58,914 nucleotides of DNA from NCBI GenBank assembly GCA_903839035.1, contig CAIMAQ010000076.1, positions 1 through 58,914 of the forward strand, given 5' to 3'. The translations under genes were made by a program, and so were the position numbers. The stretch's first letter is position 1. Each line of letters begins with the position of its first letter. A model generated the notes under the pieces. The model saw only the letters and a program-made list of their open reading frames with translations, searched no databases and was not told the DNA's origin. Source of the stretch: an uncultured Opitutia bacterium (GTDB lineage Bacteria; Verrucomicrobiota; Verrucomicrobiia; Opitutales; Opitutaceae). Shown here piece by piece: positions 17,742-27,133 of this stretch.

Positions 17742-18590
17742 TCAGCCCAGCTTCGCGATCCGTCCCGCCACATCCGCCCGCAGCCGATCGATGTGACCCA
17801 GCGCAAACTCCGCCACGCTCAGTTTCTCATCCGCCACGAGCGGCGTCAGGTCCATCGCCCAGGCGATTTCCGTAAACTTGTCCGTCGCGTGCGAGGCATA
17901 GAAGGTCGCATTCGCCTGCCGCCGGCCGATCGCCGCGAGGTCGTAGCGCTTGCCGCCGGCGATCTGGGAGTCGAACGCCTGCATGAGCTTTAGCGCCAGT
18001 TCCGGATGCGCGCTGCAATCCAGCGGCAACTTCTCGTTGTCCATCAGCCAGTCGAGGCCGCGCCAGGCTTCCACCCCAACAACTTTCTTTGGCCGCTGGG
18101 CCGCCGGCAGCGAACGGATCGCCTCGAGGCTGCGCAGCAGCACCGCCACGTGCGTATCGTGCTTGTCCGCCGGCTGGTGCAGGTAAACGACGCTCGGACG
18201 GCACGCCGCGAAAATCGCCTTCAAATCCGCCGCCACGCCGCCGTGACCGGATTTCTTCACGTCCGCGCTGGGATGCCCGAGCTGAAGCTGCAGGTTGTAC
18301 TTCCCCAGCCGCGCCGCCGCGCGCTGTTCCTCGCGGCGCACGTCCATCATCTGGGCATCGGTCATCGCCGCGTACTTTCCCGCCCGTGGGGAGCCGGCGC
18401 CATTCGTCACTGTCACGCCCGTGAAAAACTTGTCGGCCTTCCCATAACACTCCGCGACCGCCGGGTAGGCGTTGATCTCGATGTCATCCTGATGGGCGAT
18501 CACGCAGAGGTGCGTCGTCCGCGCGAGCGCGACCGCCGCATCGCCGCCCTCCGGCACAAAAACATCAGCATCAGCTCTCGAGAACTTCAT
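17742..18590 (-). CDS. PIG-L family deacetylase
   Basis: This 282-residue zinc-dependent N-deacetylase of the GlcNAc-PI/LmbE fold has the metal motif CVIAHQDDIEINAYPAVAEC, with the second histidine in DKHDTHVAVLLRSLEAIRS. Members deacetylate GlcNAc-containing lipids or small molecules. It is the last gene of the minus-strand set with the anomeric kinase, GH116 and nucleotidyltransferase, but a 22-bp-arm inverted repeat separates it from the kinase gene and may interrupt transcription. A role in amino-sugar handling is inference. Confidence 0.9.
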   Translation of the reverse strand: MKFSRADADVFVPEGGDAAVALARTTHLCVIAHQDDIEINAYPAVAECYGKADKFFTGVTVTNGAGSPRAGKYAAMTDAQMMDVRREEQRAAARLGKYNLQLQLGHPSADVKKSGHGGVAADLKAIFAACRPSVVYLHQPADKHDTHVAVLLRSLEAIRSLPAAQRPKKVVGVEAWRGLDWLMDNEKLPLDCSAHPELALKLMQAFDSQIAGGKRYDLAAIGRRQANATFYASHATDKFTEIAWAMDLTPLVADEKLSVAEFALGHIDRLRADVAGRIAKLG

Positions 18591-18598
18591 GGGCAGAG

Positions 18599-18664
18599 TT
18601 TGCCCACGGAACCCACGGAATACACGGAATAAAATTTCCTGCTTCCGTGGGTTCCGTGGGCAAA
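18599..18664. repeat. Inverted repeat with perfect 22-bp arms
   Basis: The left arm 18599-18620 contains TGCCCACGGAACCCACGGAA. The right arm 18643-18664 is its exact complement, with a 22-base A/T-richer loop holding one more ACACGGAAT unit. It exactly fills the space between two minus-strand genes. The periodic ACGGAA units link it to the other purine-rich inverted repeats in the window. Confidence 0.85.
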
Positions 18665-18668
18665 AATA

Positions 18669-19784
18669 TCAGGACCTCGCGATGATCGCATCCATCGCGC
18701 CTTTCGCCGCCTCGATGCTCCGCACGAGCGCGAACTGCGTCCGGCACCGGTCCAGGTTGTGCCGCGGGTGCTTGATTTTGTAATAGGTGTCGCCCTGCAG
18801 GTAGTCCGTCAGGAAGCGCAGCCCATTCTCGTAAGCCATCAGCTTCCCCGCAAAACCGAGATGGGCCCGCTCGATAGCGTTAAGCACGCCGCCCACTTCC
18901 GAGGCGAGATACCCCTGTACCAGCGCGTGAAACGGTGGCAGCACCACGTGCATGTTGCCGGCGTCGGGGTCGTCCTCGTACGTCGAACTCGCCGACGTGC
19001 GGACCATCTCGCCGAAATCGTACAGCGGCAGCCCCGGCATGATGGTGTCGAGGTCGATCACGGCCACCGTCTTCCCCGTGGCGTCGTCGAGCATCACGTT
19101 GTTGATCTTGGTGTCGTTGTGCGTGACGCGCTCCGAGATCTGCCCCAGCGCGAGCAGGTTCAGCAGCACGTCGGCATCCGCTTCGCGGGAAAATGCGAAA
19201 TCAATCTCCGCCGCCACCTCACCCTTTCGCCCTGCCGCGTTCTCCCCCACGGCCTTGCGGAAGTTCTCAAACCGGCTGCGCGTATGGTGAAAATTCGGAA
19301 TCGTTTCAAACAACCGCCCGCCCGGCAGGTCCGCCAGCTGCGCCTGGAATTCCCCGAACGCGGCCGCGACCGCAGTCGCCTGCGCCTCGGTCGTCACGCG
19401 GTCCACGGTGTGCGCGCCCTCGATGAAATCGTACACCCGCCAGTAGCCACCGCCGGCATCCTGCGCGAAGGCCCGGCCGTCCTTCGCGGGGACCAGCGTC
19501 AGCACACGTTTCGCCGCCGCCTCGCCCGCCGCCGCCCGCACCTTCGTCGCGATGTGCGCGGTCACCCGGCGCACGTTGTCCATCAGCCCGGGCACATCCT
19601 TGAAGATGCGGTGGTTGATCTTCTGGAAAACATAGCGGCGCGTCCCCGCGCCCTCGGCAAACACCGCCGCGTAGGTCTCGTTGATGTGCCCGCTGCCGTG
19701 CGGCGCGGCGGACACCATCCGGCCGGGCAGCGGGAAGGCGGAAATGACTTCGTGAAATTCGGGCGGGATAACGGCGGAACTCAT
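18669..19784 (-). CDS. NahK-like sugar anomeric kinase (APH fold)
   Basis: This 371-residue aminoglycoside-phosphotransferase-fold kinase resembles N-acetylhexosamine 1-kinase. It has the N-terminal motif GSGHINETYAAVF, YVFQKINHRIFKDVPGLMDN, the catalytic loop ERVTHNDTKINNVMLD and the metal-binding VIDLDTIMPGLPLYDFGEMV. Such enzymes phosphorylate C1 of GlcNAc, GalNAc or other hexoses. Its ATG overlaps the stop of the GH116 gene by four bases, so it is translated with it. A nucleotidyltransferase lies upstream, fitting salvage of a released sugar to sugar-1-phosphate and then NDP-sugar. Confidence 0.85.
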   Translation of the reverse strand: MSSAVIPPEFHEVISAFPLPGRMVSAAPHGSGHINETYAAVFAEGAGTRRYVFQKINHRIFKDVPGLMDNVRRVTAHIATKVRAAAGEAAAKRVLTLVPAKDGRAFAQDAGGGYWRVYDFIEGAHTVDRVTTEAQATAVAAAFGEFQAQLADLPGGRLFETIPNFHHTRSRFENFRKAVGENAAGRKGEVAAEIDFAFSREADADVLLNLLALGQISERVTHNDTKINNVMLDDATGKTVAVIDLDTIMPGLPLYDFGEMVRTSASSTYEDDPDAGNMHVVLPPFHALVQGYLASEVGGVLNAIERAHLGFAGKLMAYENGLRFLTDYLQGDTYYKIKHPRHNLDRCRTQFALVRSIEAAKGAMDAIIARS

Positions 19785-22345
19785 GCGGCGGGCGCTATTT
19801 CAAGCGTCAGCGGCCGCCCGGGCGCGAGGGTTTTCTCGGATTTAAACTCCTTTTGCCCGAAGCCCGTCAGGGCCAACCGGCTCAACTTCAGCCCTCCCCC
19901 CAGCACCGTCAGGGTTACTTTCGTCCGCCGGCGCGTCGGCGCGAGGTCCACCGTGCCCCACGCCGTTCCGATCGACCAGAACCAGTTCACATGCCGCTTG
20001 CTCGGGGCGAAGCTCAGTCCGCCCGTGACCGCGGAGTAGTGAAAGCCCGTGAGCGCCGGGATCAGCCCCCAGCTGTTCATCGCCCGGGCGTAGTGGTGAC
20101 CGCACTCGGCCTCGTCGAAGGGGTTCCGCTTCCGGCCGTCGTAGCGCTCGCGGATGTCCCGCACGACCTTCAGCGCCTCGCGCACCATGCCTTCCTGCGC
20201 GAGGTGCAGCGCCACGCAGTATTCAAACCCCGTCATTACCTCCGTGTAATACGGGAACGGCCGCGCCGGGCGCTGACCGCGGGGATACGACGCCATCAGC
20301 AGCGCCGTCTCGTCGCCCAGCACATAGCTGCGCATGTGGTTGAAATGCCCGTCAAAGCCATGCCGCCGGTTGTGCGCGAGCACCGCGCGCAGCGCCTCGC
20401 GCTCGTGCACCGGGTCCAGTAAATGGCCAAGGCCCTCGAAATGCGCGTTCACCTGTCCCGCCAGCTGGTCCACGAGGCAACCGGCGCCCAACTGGTAATC
20501 CGGCGCCGTTGCGCTCTTGCCCTCAATCCCGGCCACGAGTCCCGTCCGCACCTTGTCCCAGCTGCCCGGCGGCTGGATGCGGTGCTCGTAATAATCGCCG
20601 TTGAACAGGTTCGCATCGACCCACGCCCGGCCGCGTTCGAACAGATCGCGGCACTTCGCGGCGAATTTCTTTTCCCCCAGCGCGAGCGCCATTTCCTCGG
20701 CCGCACGCAATGCGCCGAGGTACCACGACGCCATCTGCGGGTTCGGCCCGAAATACTCCACGTCCATCGTGTTATGCTGCGCACCTTCCATCACACCATC
20801 CTGGTCCGCATCCCAGCCGCCCGGCAGCCACGCAAACTCCAGCGCCAACTTCGCCCGCGGCCAGAGTCCCTTCAGCCACGCCGTGTCGCCCGACAGCCGC
20901 CACTCGCGGTGCAGCTTGATCAGGCAGCCCATCTGCCCGTCCGCCGCCGCCAGCCCCCAGCTCGACCCAACCTTGAGCGGCAGCGCCACGCGGAAGGTCA
21001 TCAGCCCGTCCGGCTGCGTCATGAACTCCGAAAACTCCGTCTCCCGCATCGAGCGCGCGAGGTCCGGGAACAGGTGCGCCGTCGCGTGCTCGTAATTCCA
21101 CACGTGCGTGCAGCTGCCATGACAGCTCCCGCGGCGATCGAAGCAGCCTTCCCAGCCGTAGAATTTCCCGTCCGCCGTGCGGAAACAGGTCTGTGAACGC
21201 AGCGTCGAGAGGTTGAACAACGCCGCCTCGCGCACTTCCGCCGGCAGGTCGCTCTCCGTCACGCCGCGCACAAACGCCAGCGTGTCGCGCTCCAGCGCCG
21301 GCCAGGCCTTCGCCGCGTGCTCCGCCGCCGCCCAGGCATCGGCGAACTGCGTCGCATAGAAATTCCCCACGAGCGTCGGCGGCTCCGTCGCCGGCCGGCT
21401 CCACGTCTCGCGGTTCGGAAAATGCCAGGCCACGACAAACTCCACCGCGCGTTCGCTCATCGCCGGCACCTCGATCGCCACCGCCAGCGATCCCGTGGGC
21501 GTGTCATTTTTCGACGTCCGCACCTCCAGTTTGCCATCCGTTGCGAAATCATCCCAGAAATCGAGCAGCGAGTCCGCGGGCCAGACAAAGTCCTGCCAGC
21601 AGGCCCGGTGCGTCACGCCTTTCCTGGCCGTCGTCGCCAAGGCCATCGTACCCCAGGCCACGTGACCGCGCTCCACGCCATCCGAGCTCATCGCGAGCCC
21701 GCGCAACCCGCCCGCCTCGCGCCACTCGTTGCGGTTGCCCGCCGCGCCCGCCGGAAACAACCGGCCGCGGAAATCGTCCAGCTTCAGCGCGAACCCGTCC
21801 GCCCCGATGAAATTCGGCAGCACCGCGGCCACTGACGCGCTCACCGGCGCCCGCGAGGGATTGCGCAACACCACGCGCACGAGCGCCACCGGCAGCCCGC
21901 TGCGCGCGCTGTCACCAGGAATAAACGGGTTAAAAACCTGCACGACGGCACCCAGCGGCATGGCCTCATCGGCCAGCTCCACCTGCGCCAGCGGATACGC
22001 CGCGCGAAACGTGCAGCGGCGGAACCGCGGCAGGCCGGCCTGGCGCGTGGGCGACCCTTCCTCGCCTTCCCACTCACCCACCGGCAGCGGACCCTCGAGC
22101 AGCCGCGTCACCGGCGCCTCGCCCCGCCGCGCCGCGCGCACCGCAAAGAACGGCGCCGCGCCGCCCTGCCCCGACGGCGTGTAGTTTTTCGCCGGCCGGT
22201 TCATGATTTCCCAGTGACGCCACGCGCCCCACCCCGTGAAAGAGACCGTCCCGGTCCCAATCCCGCCTACGGGCATCGCCACGCGCGCCAGGTTACCGTT
22301 GGTGTAGGACTTGAGGACGGGCCAGCCGGAGGGGGAATTTTTCAC
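19781..22345 (-). CDS. GH116 family glycoside hydrolase (GBA2-like)
   Basis: This 854-residue enzyme has the GBA2-type N-terminal beta domain (AMPVGGIGTGTVSFTGWGAW) and the DUF608 catalytic barrel. In the barrel, SCTHVWNYEHATAHLFPDLA contains candidate nucleophile E419, and DGVMEGAQHNTMDVEYFGPN contains candidate acid/base D528; this residue assignment is tentative. Family members cleave beta-glucosides, beta-xylosides or beta-GlcNAc. No signal peptide is seen, so it should act in the cytoplasm on imported glycosides. It is coupled to the NahK-like kinase downstream and to the nucleotidyltransferase 63 bases upstream. Confidence 0.9.
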   Translation of the reverse strand: MKNSPSGWPVLKSYTNGNLARVAMPVGGIGTGTVSFTGWGAWRHWEIMNRPAKNYTPSGQGGAAPFFAVRAARRGEAPVTRLLEGPLPVGEWEGEEGSPTRQAGLPRFRRCTFRAAYPLAQVELADEAMPLGAVVQVFNPFIPGDSARSGLPVALVRVVLRNPSRAPVSASVAAVLPNFIGADGFALKLDDFRGRLFPAGAAGNRNEWREAGGLRGLAMSSDGVERGHVAWGTMALATTARKGVTHRACWQDFVWPADSLLDFWDDFATDGKLEVRTSKNDTPTGSLAVAIEVPAMSERAVEFVVAWHFPNRETWSRPATEPPTLVGNFYATQFADAWAAAEHAAKAWPALERDTLAFVRGVTESDLPAEVREAALFNLSTLRSQTCFRTADGKFYGWEGCFDRRGSCHGSCTHVWNYEHATAHLFPDLARSMRETEFSEFMTQPDGLMTFRVALPLKVGSSWGLAAADGQMGCLIKLHREWRLSGDTAWLKGLWPRAKLALEFAWLPGGWDADQDGVMEGAQHNTMDVEYFGPNPQMASWYLGALRAAEEMALALGEKKFAAKCRDLFERGRAWVDANLFNGDYYEHRIQPPGSWDKVRTGLVAGIEGKSATAPDYQLGAGCLVDQLAGQVNAHFEGLGHLLDPVHEREALRAVLAHNRRHGFDGHFNHMRSYVLGDETALLMASYPRGQRPARPFPYYTEVMTGFEYCVALHLAQEGMVREALKVVRDIRERYDGRKRNPFDEAECGHHYARAMNSWGLIPALTGFHYSAVTGGLSFAPSKRHVNWFWSIGTAWGTVDLAPTRRRTKVTLTVLGGGLKLSRLALTGFGQKEFKSEKTLAPGRPLTLEIAPAA

Positions 22346-22408
22346 GGCAAAAATCGCGCGGGGAAAACAGCTGTGCTTCTTTTTTCCGGAGCCACCGATC
22401 CGGGGCCA

Positions 22409-23335
22409 TCAAAATAGTTGAGCTGGGTAGTTACCCGTACGCACCAGTTCCGCGATCGCCGCCATGACGCGCGGCTTGTCCTCGCGGTAGGTCACCCCGA
22501 ACCACGCGCTCCCCGTCGGCAGCACGCGCACCGCCGCCTCGTGGCGTGCAATCATCTCCGACACCGCCGCCGGCAAATAAAACTCCGCCTTCAGGTCGGT
22601 GCCGCGCGCGGCCAGAAACTCGTGCAACTGCCGGTCCAGTCCCGCAAACAGCGCCGGCGTGAAGCCCCAGCAGTTCATCGAGACCGTTTCCTGGCCGGAA
22701 AATTTCTTCTTCGCGCCCACGTCCGCCGCGAGGATCCCCGGCTGCTCCGTGATGGACTCCAGCAACCCGCCGGGCCCCGTGGCGCAAAGCCCGCGCGCGA
22801 CCGCGCCGTGCTCGGACAGCGTGTTGGCCATGGTGAACCCCACCATCGCGAACTGCGCCGCCATCGTGCGCGGCGTGCGATGACCCGACATCGGGTCAAA
22901 GCCGCGCGGCGAAGCCACCGGGCTCGTCAGGAACTTCGCCAGCTGCGCGAAGGAGTCCGCCCCGTAAAAATCGTCCGCATTGATCACCGCAAACGGCTCG
23001 TGCACCGCCTCGCGCGCGCACCACACCGCATGTCCCGTCCCCCAGGGTTTTTCCCGGCCCGCCGGCAGCGCAAATCCCGCCGGCAGTGCATCGGGCGCCT
23101 GGAAAACGTAGTCCACTGCGATCCGGCCCGCGTACTTGGCGCCGATCTGCTCGCGAAACACGGCCTCAAAATCCCGCCGGATCACGAACACCACTCGCCC
23201 GAAGCCCGCGCGTAGCGCGTCGAACACCGCATAATCGAGCACGGTTTCCCCGGAAGGCCCGACCGGATCGATCTGCTTGAGCCCGCCGTAGCGCGAACCC
23301 ATGCCCGCGGCGAGAACAAGGAGCGTGGGTGACAT
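22409..23335 (-). CDS. Sugar-phosphate nucleotidyltransferase
   Basis: This 308-residue NTP-transferase opens with the nucleotide-binding motif LLVLAAGMGSRYGGLKQIDP. The metal-binding Asp pair is in FAVINADDFYGADSF, and PWGTGHAVWCAREAV marks the substrate loop. I chose the ATG at 23335 (MSPTLLVLAAG), because the 12 residues before it are not conserved. The nucleotide and sugar cannot be specified. As first gene of the GH116-kinase operon it would convert the kinase product (a sugar 1-phosphate) to an NDP-sugar. Confidence 0.88.
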   Translation of the reverse strand: MSPTLLVLAAGMGSRYGGLKQIDPVGPSGETVLDYAVFDALRAGFGRVVFVIRRDFEAVFREQIGAKYAGRIAVDYVFQAPDALPAGFALPAGREKPWGTGHAVWCAREAVHEPFAVINADDFYGADSFAQLAKFLTSPVASPRGFDPMSGHRTPRTMAAQFAMVGFTMANTLSEHGAVARGLCATGPGGLLESITEQPGILAADVGAKKKFSGQETVSMNCWGFTPALFAGLDRQLHEFLAARGTDLKAEFYLPAAVSEMIARHEAAVRVLPTGSAWFGVTYREDKPRVMAAIAELVRTGNYPAQLF

Positions 23336-23395
23336 CGGAGCCAACCAGACGAAATTGTCGCAGGCGGTCAATGCCCCAGCCGAAGCAGACCAAGC

Positions 23396-23549
23396 GGGTT
23401 TAAGTCGGAAGCCAGGAACCGGAGGTGGTCGTCGGTTCCCACACCGACGACAAGCGCCTGTCCGCGTGCAGATCTATCGTCGGTATGGAAACCGACGACC
23501 ACCCCAGCCCCCGATCGTTCCCGGCTTCATGGCTTCCGGCTAAAAACCG
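23396..23549. repeat. Long imperfect inverted repeat in a divergent promoter region
   Basis: The left arm (23396-23451) reads through TCGGAAGCC, GGTGGTCGTCGGTT and CCGACGAC. The right arm (23478-23549) holds the matching GTCGGTATGG, AACCGACGACCACC and GGCTTCCGGC. The arms extend over about 50 bases with mismatches and bulges. It fills the spacer between the nucleotidyltransferase start and the GH38 gene. The GH38 reading frame stays open through it, but this part is not conserved protein. Confidence 0.75.
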
Positions 23550-23616
23550 ACACCCTCCCCACCTCCCGCCACGTCGGGCTCGCAATGACATCCTCGCCGC
23601 TCTACTTCCCTCTCCG

Positions 23617-26600
23617 ATGCTGCCCCTCAATCCCCTGCTCTCGATGACGCCCCTGCGCGCCCAGCGCGGTGTGCTGCGTCTGGCCGAAATGATCTGGTCG
23701 GACCCGCGCCCACTGGCCGTCGAGGCCACCGCCAGCCGCCCGGATCATATCCCGCTGGCTGTCGGCAAAAAAGCCCCGCGCCGCCCCGTGCGCGCCGGGG
23801 AGGCCTGGGGTCGGCTCTACGACCAGCGCTGGTGCAAGGTCACCTTCCCGTCCGGCGGTCCGCGCTGGATGCGCTGGGACGAACAGGGCGAGGCCACCCT
23901 CTTCATCAACGGCACGCCGTTCTACGGCTTCGACGTCGCCCACCGCACCGTTGAGCTCCCTGCCGGCGTGCGCGAGGTCTGGGTCGAGTCACTCTGCTGC
24001 CAGGCCGCCGTCTGGCACCCCGACGCGAAGGGTCTCGCCGAAAACGGCAACCTCTTCCGCGGCGCCTCACTCCTCCGCCGCGACGACTCCGCCTGGGCCG
24101 CGTACCACGACCTGAACTGCCTCTACGATTACCTGATCGAGCTCCGCGCCCGGGAACTCCCCGGCGTGCCGCGTGAACTCCAGGCCATGGCGCAACAGCC
24201 GCCGCTGATCGATGTCTCGGCGCAGTTCCGCCGCCTGCTACGCGGACTCGACCTCGCGCTCGATGCCTTCGACACGTCCGGCGTGGAGGCCCTGCGGCGG
24301 GCGCTGGCCGCGGTCTACCGCGAGATGAAGGACGCCGCGCCTTTCTCCCGCGCCGCGCTGACCGGCCACTCCCACCTTGACCTCGTCTGGCTCTGGACCG
24401 AGCAGGTCGGCGAGGGCAAGGCCGTGCACACGTTCTCCAACGTCAACCGGCTGATGGCGCTCTACCCCGAGTTCCGCTTCGCCTACTCACAGTCCGCGAG
24501 CTACGAAGCCGTCGCCCGCCGCTCGCCCGAGCTGCACCGCGCCGTGAAGGCCCGCCTGCGCTCCGGCCAGTGGGAAGCCACCGGCGGCATGTACGTCGAG
24601 GCCGATTCCCACGTCCCGTGCGGCGAGGGCCTCGCCCGCGCGTTCATCGTCGGCCAGGAATCGTTTCGCAAACTCACCGGCCGAAATTCCCGCGTGCTCT
24701 GGTTGCCCGACTTGTTCGGCTTCAGCGCGTGCCTGCCGCAGTTGATGAAGCTGAGCGGCGTGGATTATTTCTTCACGACCAAGACCACGTGGAACACCAC
24801 CAACCGCTTCCCGCACTCCAGCTTCGTCTGGCGCGGCGCTGGCGGCCACGCGGTGGTCAGCCACGTCACGCAGGGCGTGCAGTTCAACAACACCCTCGCC
24901 GTCGACCAGATCAACGCCTCCGCCCGGCAAAACCAACAGGGCGACATCCACAACGAGGTCCTCATGCCGAACGGCTACGGCGACGGCGGCGGCGGCCCAA
25001 GCGAGGAAATGTGCGAGCGCGCCCGCCGGCTCAACGCACTGCGCGGCCTCCCCGCCCTGAAATGGGACCAGCCCGAGGCCTTCTTCGACCGCCTCGCGAT
25101 GAAACGCGCCCAGCTCCCCGCCCTCGATGGCGAAATCTACCTGGAATATCACCGCGGCACGTTCACGACGCAGAGCCGCGTGAAGTCCCACTTCCGCGAC
25201 CTCGAGCGTGCCCTGCAGGCCCACGAGGCCGTCCTCGTCGCGACTCAGGGAACTCCTGGCTCCGATCTCGCCCACGCCTGGCGCCGCATGGTCTTCGCGC
25301 AGTTCCACGACTATATCCCCGGCAGTTCCATTCCCGAGGTCTACGTGAAGGGCCTCCCGGAACTCGCGCGACTCACCCGTGAGCAAACAGCCGCAGCACT
25401 CCGACAGGTGGAACGCATTGCCCCCAATGCGTTGAAACGTCGGTCCGCGAACCAGCGCGTTGAGGGCAACACGCTCCACCTCTTCAACCCCCTCCCTCTC
25501 GCCCGCCGCTGTGTCGTCGCCGGCAAGGTCGTCGACCTCCCGCCGCTCGCCGGCGTTCGCCTCTCCGACGCCATCGTCCGTGGCGTGCCGAAAGTCACCG
25601 TCCAGGCCCGCACCCTGTCCAACGGCCGCGTCACCGCGCGCCTCGATGCCCGCGGCGAACTCGCCGCGCTCAGCGTGGACGGCCGCGCCATCGAGCTCTC
25701 CGCCGGTGCCGGCCGGCTCGTCGCCTATCCCGACCACGCCGCCAATTTCGGCCCGTGGGACATTGACCGCTCCACGCTTTCGCTCGGACAACCCGCGCAC
25801 GGTCCGGCGAAAATCGTCACCGGCAAAGATTCCATTGCTGTCACCCGGAAACTCGGCGCCCAGAGTACCGCGACGGTGCGCTACTCACTCGAGCCCGGCG
25901 CGAGCGTGCTCCGCCTGACCGTCGAGCTCGACTACCACGAGGAGAACTCGCTCCTGAAACTGCATTTTCCGACCGCTTACCGCGGACGCGAGGTGCGCTG
26001 CGGCACGCCGTTTGGCAGCGTGCTGCGGCCGCAGCTCGCCACCACGCGCGAGGCCGAGGCGATGTTCGAATGGCCGATGAGCCGCTGGGCGACGGTGAGC
26101 TCCGAGGGCGAACGCTCCGGCCTGTTCGCGCTGACCGAAAATAAATACGGCGTCAGCGTCCGTGACGGCGACCTCGCCGTCACGCTCCTCCGCACCCCCC
26201 GCCACGTCGGCTACGAGGACCATGGCCGCGCCTATCCGCAGCAACTCAGCCGCCTGCCGAAACCCGCCACGATCTACACCGACCTCGGCCGCCACACGAT
26301 CGAGCTCGCGCTCGGCTTCTACGATCTCACCGCCCCCCGCGCCGAGCAACCTGCCACGCAGGCCGAGAATCTCTTCACCCCGCCCCTGGCCTACCGTGGC
26401 GTCCCCCAGACCTCCGCCTTCACCGGCCTCGAGGGCGGCGAAACCCTGATCCCCCACTGGGCCCAGCCCCAAGGCCGGGACCGCTGGGTCCTCCGCCTCC
26501 ACGAAGTTGCCGGCCAGCGCGGCACCGCCAAACTGAACTTCGCGCCCGGCTGGACCGCCCGCAAAGTGGACCTCCTCGGCAATACACTCAGCGCCCCGCT

Positions 26601-26667
26601 GCGCAACGGCCGCCTGACTTTCGCCCCGTACGAAATAGTGAGTCTGCAGCTGGCACGCCAAAAGTAA
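23617..26667 (+). CDS. GH38 alpha-mannosidase
   Basis: This enzyme of about 1016 residues releases alpha-linked mannose. The GH38 zinc site is visible in GHSHLDLVWLWTEQ (H253, D255), with the nucleophile predicted at D365 in LWLPDLFGFSACLPQLMKLS. GMYVEADSHVPCGEGLARAF and the middle-domain HDYIPGSSIPEVY are also typical. Glyco_hydro_38C-type beta domains fill the C-terminal half. No signal peptide is seen, so it is probably cytoplasmic. I set the start at 23617 because earlier codons lie in the inverted repeat; 23644 is possible. Confidence 0.92.
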   Translation: MLPLNPLLSMTPLRAQRGVLRLAEMIWSDPRPLAVEATASRPDHIPLAVGKKAPRRPVRAGEAWGRLYDQRWCKVTFPSGGPRWMRWDEQGEATLFINGTPFYGFDVAHRTVELPAGVREVWVESLCCQAAVWHPDAKGLAENGNLFRGASLLRRDDSAWAAYHDLNCLYDYLIELRARELPGVPRELQAMAQQPPLIDVSAQFRRLLRGLDLALDAFDTSGVEALRRALAAVYREMKDAAPFSRAALTGHSHLDLVWLWTEQVGEGKAVHTFSNVNRLMALYPEFRFAYSQSASYEAVARRSPELHRAVKARLRSGQWEATGGMYVEADSHVPCGEGLARAFIVGQESFRKLTGRNSRVLWLPDLFGFSACLPQLMKLSGVDYFFTTKTTWNTTNRFPHSSFVWRGAGGHAVVSHVTQGVQFNNTLAVDQINASARQNQQGDIHNEVLMPNGYGDGGGGPSEEMCERARRLNALRGLPALKWDQPEAFFDRLAMKRAQLPALDGEIYLEYHRGTFTTQSRVKSHFRDLERALQAHEAVLVATQGTPGSDLAHAWRRMVFAQFHDYIPGSSIPEVYVKGLPELARLTREQTAAALRQVERIAPNALKRRSANQRVEGNTLHLFNPLPLARRCVVAGKVVDLPPLAGVRLSDAIVRGVPKVTVQARTLSNGRVTARLDARGELAALSVDGRAIELSAGAGRLVAYPDHAANFGPWDIDRSTLSLGQPAHGPAKIVTGKDSIAVTRKLGAQSTATVRYSLEPGASVLRLTVELDYHEENSLLKLHFPTAYRGREVRCGTPFGSVLRPQLATTREAEAMFEWPMSRWATVSSEGERSGLFALTENKYGVSVRDGDLAVTLLRTPRHVGYEDHGRAYPQQLSRLPKPATIYTDLGRHTIELALGFYDLTAPRAEQPATQAENLFTPPLAYRGVPQTSAFTGLEGGETLIPHWAQPQGRDRWVLRLHEVAGQRGTAKLNFAPGWTARKVDLLGNTLSAPLRNGRLTFAPYEIVSLQLARQK

Positions 26668-26684
26668 TCCCGCGGTTCGGCAAG

Positions 26685-27029
26685 ATGTCTGCTCCGATTT
26701 CCAAGGCCACCGCACCGCACAATGTTTGGGGCGGCGTTTGCGATGGCTGGTGCCTGGTCAACCAGCCCGGGCTAAGCGTCATTGAGGAACGGGTGCCCGC
26801 GGGGATAGCGGAGGTCCGGCACTACCACAAACTCGCCCGGCAATTCTTCTATGTGCTGACCGGGGAGGCTACGCTGGAGGTCGAGGGCGTAGAGCACACC
26901 CTGCCCGCGGGCTCAGGCCTCGAAGTCGCTCCAGGCGAGCGTCACCGCTTCATGAACAAGGGAGCGGTCGTGGTCACCTTTCTCGTAATCTCGGCACCCA
27001 CCACCGTGGGCGATCGCTTTGACGCCTGA
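26685..27029 (+). CDS. Single-domain cupin protein
   Basis: This 114-residue small beta-barrel protein has cupin motif 1 as VRHYHKLARQFFYVLTGEAT and motif 2 as PAGSGLEVAPGERHRFMN. The three metal-ligand histidines (HYH...GERH) are present. It starts 18 bases after the GH38 stop on the same strand. Such proteins often isomerise or sense sugars; no specific activity can be assigned. Confidence 0.85.
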   Translation: MSAPISKATAPHNVWGGVCDGWCLVNQPGLSVIEERVPAGIAEVRHYHKLARQFFYVLTGEATLEVEGVEHTLPAGSGLEVAPGERHRFMNKGAVVVTFLVISAPTTVGDRFDA

Positions 27030-27133
27030 AGCGGGATTTCGGCTTTACCCTTTGCCTCAGCCTGCCGCCGAAAGGTAAAGAGCTGGGTCTGACCCACCCC
27101 GCCGCTCCGTCCCACCCACCTGAAAGGATTCTT

